Of a stretch of 64,000 nt of DNA, positions 61,784-64,000 are shown piece by piece. The notes beneath the pieces were generated by a model. The model did no database searches, was not told the origin of the DNA, and saw nothing but the letters and a program-made list of their open reading frames with translations. Within the stretch, counting starts at the first letter, position 1; each line of letters opens with the position of its first letter. The stretch covers positions 23,558 through 87,557 of the forward strand of contig NZ_LIFX01000007.1 of the NCBI RefSeq assembly GCF_001297775.1. The letters are read 5' to 3'. This DNA is from Trabulsiella odontotermitis (GTDB lineage Bacteria; Pseudomonadota; Gammaproteobacteria; Enterobacterales; Enterobacteriaceae). The translations under genes were made by a program, and so were the position numbers.

Positions 61784-63109
61784 TTAATTCACCAGCGCAC
61801 CCGGCGATGCGGCACTGGCGGTTTGCGCACTTTCACCCTGCGGCGCGGACTGTATCGGATGGGCTGCGAAATATTTCCGCAGCCCGCTGTAAATCGCATC
61901 GGCGATTTGCTGCTGGAATGCATCGCTCGCGAGCAGGCGTTCTTCACTGGTATTACTGATGAACCCCGTTTCCACCAGGATTGACGGGATATCAGGGGAA
62001 CGCAGTACCCCGAGGCTGGCATGTTCCGGGTGACGCTTATGCAGGCTACCCACGCGCTCCATCTGCCCCAGCACATTCACTGCGACATCATACCCGACGC
62101 GCTGGGAATGACCGAATTGTAAATCCAGCACCGCCTGGCTCAGATAGGGATCGGACTGACTGTTTGCCAGCACGTCGCCCGCGCCGCCCAACAGTTCCGA
62201 CTGCTTCTCATGCTGTTCCAGCCAGCTCGCCATTTCACTGTTAGCGCGACGATTCGAGAGCACCCACACTGAAGCCCCAGTCGCATCGCGATTCGGCGCG
62301 GCATCAGCATGAATCGACACCAGGAAATTGGCGTTCTGCTTCCGCGCCACGTCAGAGCGGCCCATCACCGAAATAAAGTAATCACCGTCGCGGGTCATCA
62401 CCCCTTTGAACATCGGGTCCGCGTTCAGCAGCGTGCGCAGTTTGCGGGCAATGGCAATGGTGACGTTTTTCTCGCGCGTGCCGCCGGGGCCAATCGCGCC
62501 AGGATCCTGACCACCGTGACCCGCATCAATAGCGATAATCACTTTATCGCCAGGCGCCACCGCGCGGGCAGATGCCGCCGGGCGCGTCACCGTATCGCTG
62601 CTAGTTGCCGCAGTGATGCGATCGTTATTGGCTTTAAACGGATTTCGTGCCGGTTCTGACGGACGAGAGACCACCGCAGGCGTTTCGACGCGCTTCGCAA
62701 CAACGCGCGGTGGTGGCGGTGGCGCATCGGCATTGATGGTAAAGACGACGGTGTAGTTCGAGCCATTCTGCTGCTTCGCCACGCGCGTCTTACCGTTTTC
62801 GGTCAGATCGACCACCAGCCGCAGAGACTGGCTGTCCTTCGGCGTTCCCGAACGGATGCTTCTGACCAGGTTATTGCCACTGAACTGCAACGGCAGCCCC
62901 TGGATCACACCAGTCTGTTTGATATCGAGCGCCACGCTGCGCTTGCCGTCCTGGCTAAAGGAATATTCCGGATCGCCCATAAAACTGAAGGTGATCCGGG
63001 CTTGTTTGTCGCCATTCGACACCTGAATGTCGGATAAACTGGCCGCGGTTGCATGCAGGGTCAGCAGCATCAGTGCAGCCATCAACGCACTTTTAACGCG
63101 AAACATCAT
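61784..63109 (-). CDS. amiB: AmiB, periplasmic N-acetylmuramoyl-L-alanine amidase
   Basis: AmiB cleaves septal peptidoglycan between muramic acid and the stem peptide during daughter-cell separation and is activated by EnvC in E. coli. The 441 residues (E. coli 445) have a signal peptide ([20 protein letters not shown], then TAA), an AMIN domain (about 25-125), a proline-rich linker ([12 protein letters not shown]) and an Amidase_3 domain with zinc ligands in [13 protein letters not shown] and VSIHADA and the catalytic Glu in LVETGFISN. Confidence 0.97.
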   Translation of the reverse strand: MMFRVKSALMAALMLLTLHATAASLSDIQVSNGDKQARITFSFMGDPEYSFSQDGKRSVALDIKQTGVIQGLPLQFSGNNLVRSIRSGTPKDSQSLRLVVDLTENGKTRVAKQQNGSNYTVVFTINADAPPPPPRVVAKRVETPAVVSRPSEPARNPFKANNDRITAATSSDTVTRPAASARAVAPGDKVIIAIDAGHGGQDPGAIGPGGTREKNVTIAIARKLRTLLNADPMFKGVMTRDGDYFISVMGRSDVARKQNANFLVSIHADAAPNRDATGASVWVLSNRRANSEMASWLEQHEKQSELLGGAGDVLANSQSDPYLSQAVLDLQFGHSQRVGYDVAVNVLGQMERVGSLHKRHPEHASLGVLRSPDIPSILVETGFISNTSEERLLASDAFQQQIADAIYSGLRKYFAAHPIQSAPQGESAQTASAASPGALVN

Positions 63110-63127
63110 CCCGCCATCCCTTTTAAA

Positions 63128-63589
63128 TTAACTGGCTAAACGTGCCAGTAATGACTCGCCCAGCGTGGAGACGGCGGTCACCCGCGCCTCCCGCCCTTGT
63201 GCCTGGTAGTCTATGTGAATTTCGACATCCGGGTCAGGCAGCACACCCGCGCCCTGTTGCGGCCATTCCACCAGGCAGATGGCATCATCGGCAAAATAGT
63301 CGCGGATCCCCATAAATTCGAGCTCCTCTGGATCCGCAAGTCGATAAAGATCAAAGTGGTACACGTTCAACTGCTCAAGCGTGTAAGGTTCGACCAGTGT
63401 GTACGTTGGGCTTTTTACGTTACCCTTATGCCCCAGCGCCTGCAAAAAGCCGCGACTGAACGTTGTCTTACCCGCGCCTAAATCACCGTACAGATAAATC
63501 ACTGTTGCGCCTGTGCAGGCCTGCGCGATGCGGTGTCCCAGTTCTAAAGTGGCCTGCTCGTCGGGTAAAGAAATCACTCGATTAATCAT
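63128..63589 (-). CDS. tsaE: TsaE, ATPase for tRNA threonylcarbamoyladenosine synthesis
   Basis: TsaE is the P-loop ATPase that works with TsaB and TsaD to make t6A37 in tRNA. The 153 residues equal the E. coli length, with [19 protein letters not shown] as P-loop and [18 protein letters not shown] as the conserved switch region. Its ATG overlaps the nnr stop by 8 bases. Confidence 0.96.
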   Translation of the reverse strand: MINRVISLPDEQATLELGHRIAQACTGATVIYLYGDLGAGKTTFSRGFLQALGHKGNVKSPTYTLVEPYTLEQLNVYHFDLYRLADPEELEFMGIRDYFADDAICLVEWPQQGAGVLPDPDVEIHIDYQAQGREARVTAVSTLGESLLARLAS

Positions 63590-64000
63590 GGTTTACGTCA
63601 ATTACATCCGGGTTAACAACACGCCTCAACGTGAAAAAAAGATCGGTCGCCAGCATTCCGCGGGTACCGGAACGCTCAGCAAGCACGTCAGCGGCGGCGC
63701 CGTGCGCCACACAGCCCGCGCAGGCTGCATCATAAAGCGTCAACGCCTGTCCCAGCAATGCGCCGATAATGCCAGACAGCACATCGCCCATCCCGCCGCT
63801 GGCCATCCCGGCATTTCCGGCGTCAATAATACCAACATGCCCGGCATCGTCTGCCACGACGGTGCCCGCGCCTTTCAGCACCACCACGCCCCCGTAGCGT
63901 TTTACCAGACGCTGTGCCGCCGCTACGCGATCACTTTCAATGTCTGCCACACGGCAGCCAAGCAAACGGGCGGCTTCGCCGGGGTGCGGAGTTAATAACC
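63582..64000 (-). CDS. nnr: Nnr, NAD(P)H-hydrate epimerase/dehydratase (partial, C-terminal part)
   Basis: Nnr repairs hydrated NADH and NADPH; its C-terminal domain is the ADP-dependent dehydratase. About 139 codons are present, entering from the right window edge at the conserved [11 protein letters not shown] segment and including the ribokinase-like motif [20 protein letters not shown]. The N-terminal epimerase domain is outside the window. The order nnr-tsaE-amiB-mutL is conserved in enteric bacteria. Confidence 0.94.
   Translation of the reverse strand, partial: LLTPHPGEAARLLGCRVADIESDRVAAAQRLVKRYGGVVVLKGAGTVVADDAGHVGIIDAGNAGMASGGMGDVLSGIIGALLGQALTLYDAACAGCVAHGAAADVLAERSGTRGMLATDLFFTLRRVVNPDVIDVNHD

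Overview
The window is chromosomal DNA of an enteric gammaproteobacterium. Gene order and protein sequences follow the Escherichia coli ytfT-to-nnr segment closely, read in reverse. Three accessory insertions and one missing gene block fit a Citrobacter-like member of the Enterobacteriaceae best; the genus is an inference. I see no tRNA, rRNA, CRISPR array, prophage or insertion sequence.

Positions 1-11294 hold the galactofuranose-type ABC importer (ytfT partial, ytfR, ytfQ), pyrophosphatase (ppa), the chpS-chpB toxin-antitoxin pair, ytfP, the TamA/TamB envelope assembly genes and msrA. Positions 11295-19662 are an accessory carbohydrate locus: a LacI-type regulator divergent from a tight operon of four different Gfo/Idh/MocA oxidoreductases, a GPH-type sugar permease and a cytoplasmic clan GH-A glycosidase. 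It sits between msrA and paeA, which are neighbours in E. coli.

Positions 19846-32414 return to the shared backbone: paeA, ytfK, ytfJ, cysQ, cpdB, ytfH, qorB, an extra AraC-family regulator, ytfF, ytfE with a near-perfect NsrR operator, cycA, fklB and ytfB. Then come the rpsF-priB-rpsR-rplI ribosomal operon, yjfY and the complete L-ascorbate (ula) regulon. In that regulon ulaD carries an in-frame amber stop at codon 82, so decarboxylation of 3-keto-L-gulonate 6-phosphate may be lost. The ulaA-ulaG intergenic region carries arrays of phased operator half-sites.

Positions 41347-45514 hold yjfP, bsmA, yjfN, aidB and rlmB. The yjfI-yjfC block that E. coli has between aidB and rlmB is absent. Positions 45628-49951 are a second accessory operon, placed between rlmB and rnr: a PLP-dependent D-cysteine desulfhydrase/cysteate lyase-like enzyme, an aspartate/glutamate racemase-family protein and a TauABC-type ABC importer. 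I infer that it scavenges sulfur from a sulfonated or thiol amino acid. The rest (50166-64000) is the conserved rnr, nsrR, purA, yjeT, hflC, hflK, hflX, hfq, miaA, mutL, amiB, tsaE, nnr series, all on the minus strand; nnr is cut by the window edge. The NsrR repressor encoded here is the predicted regulator of ytfE in the same window.
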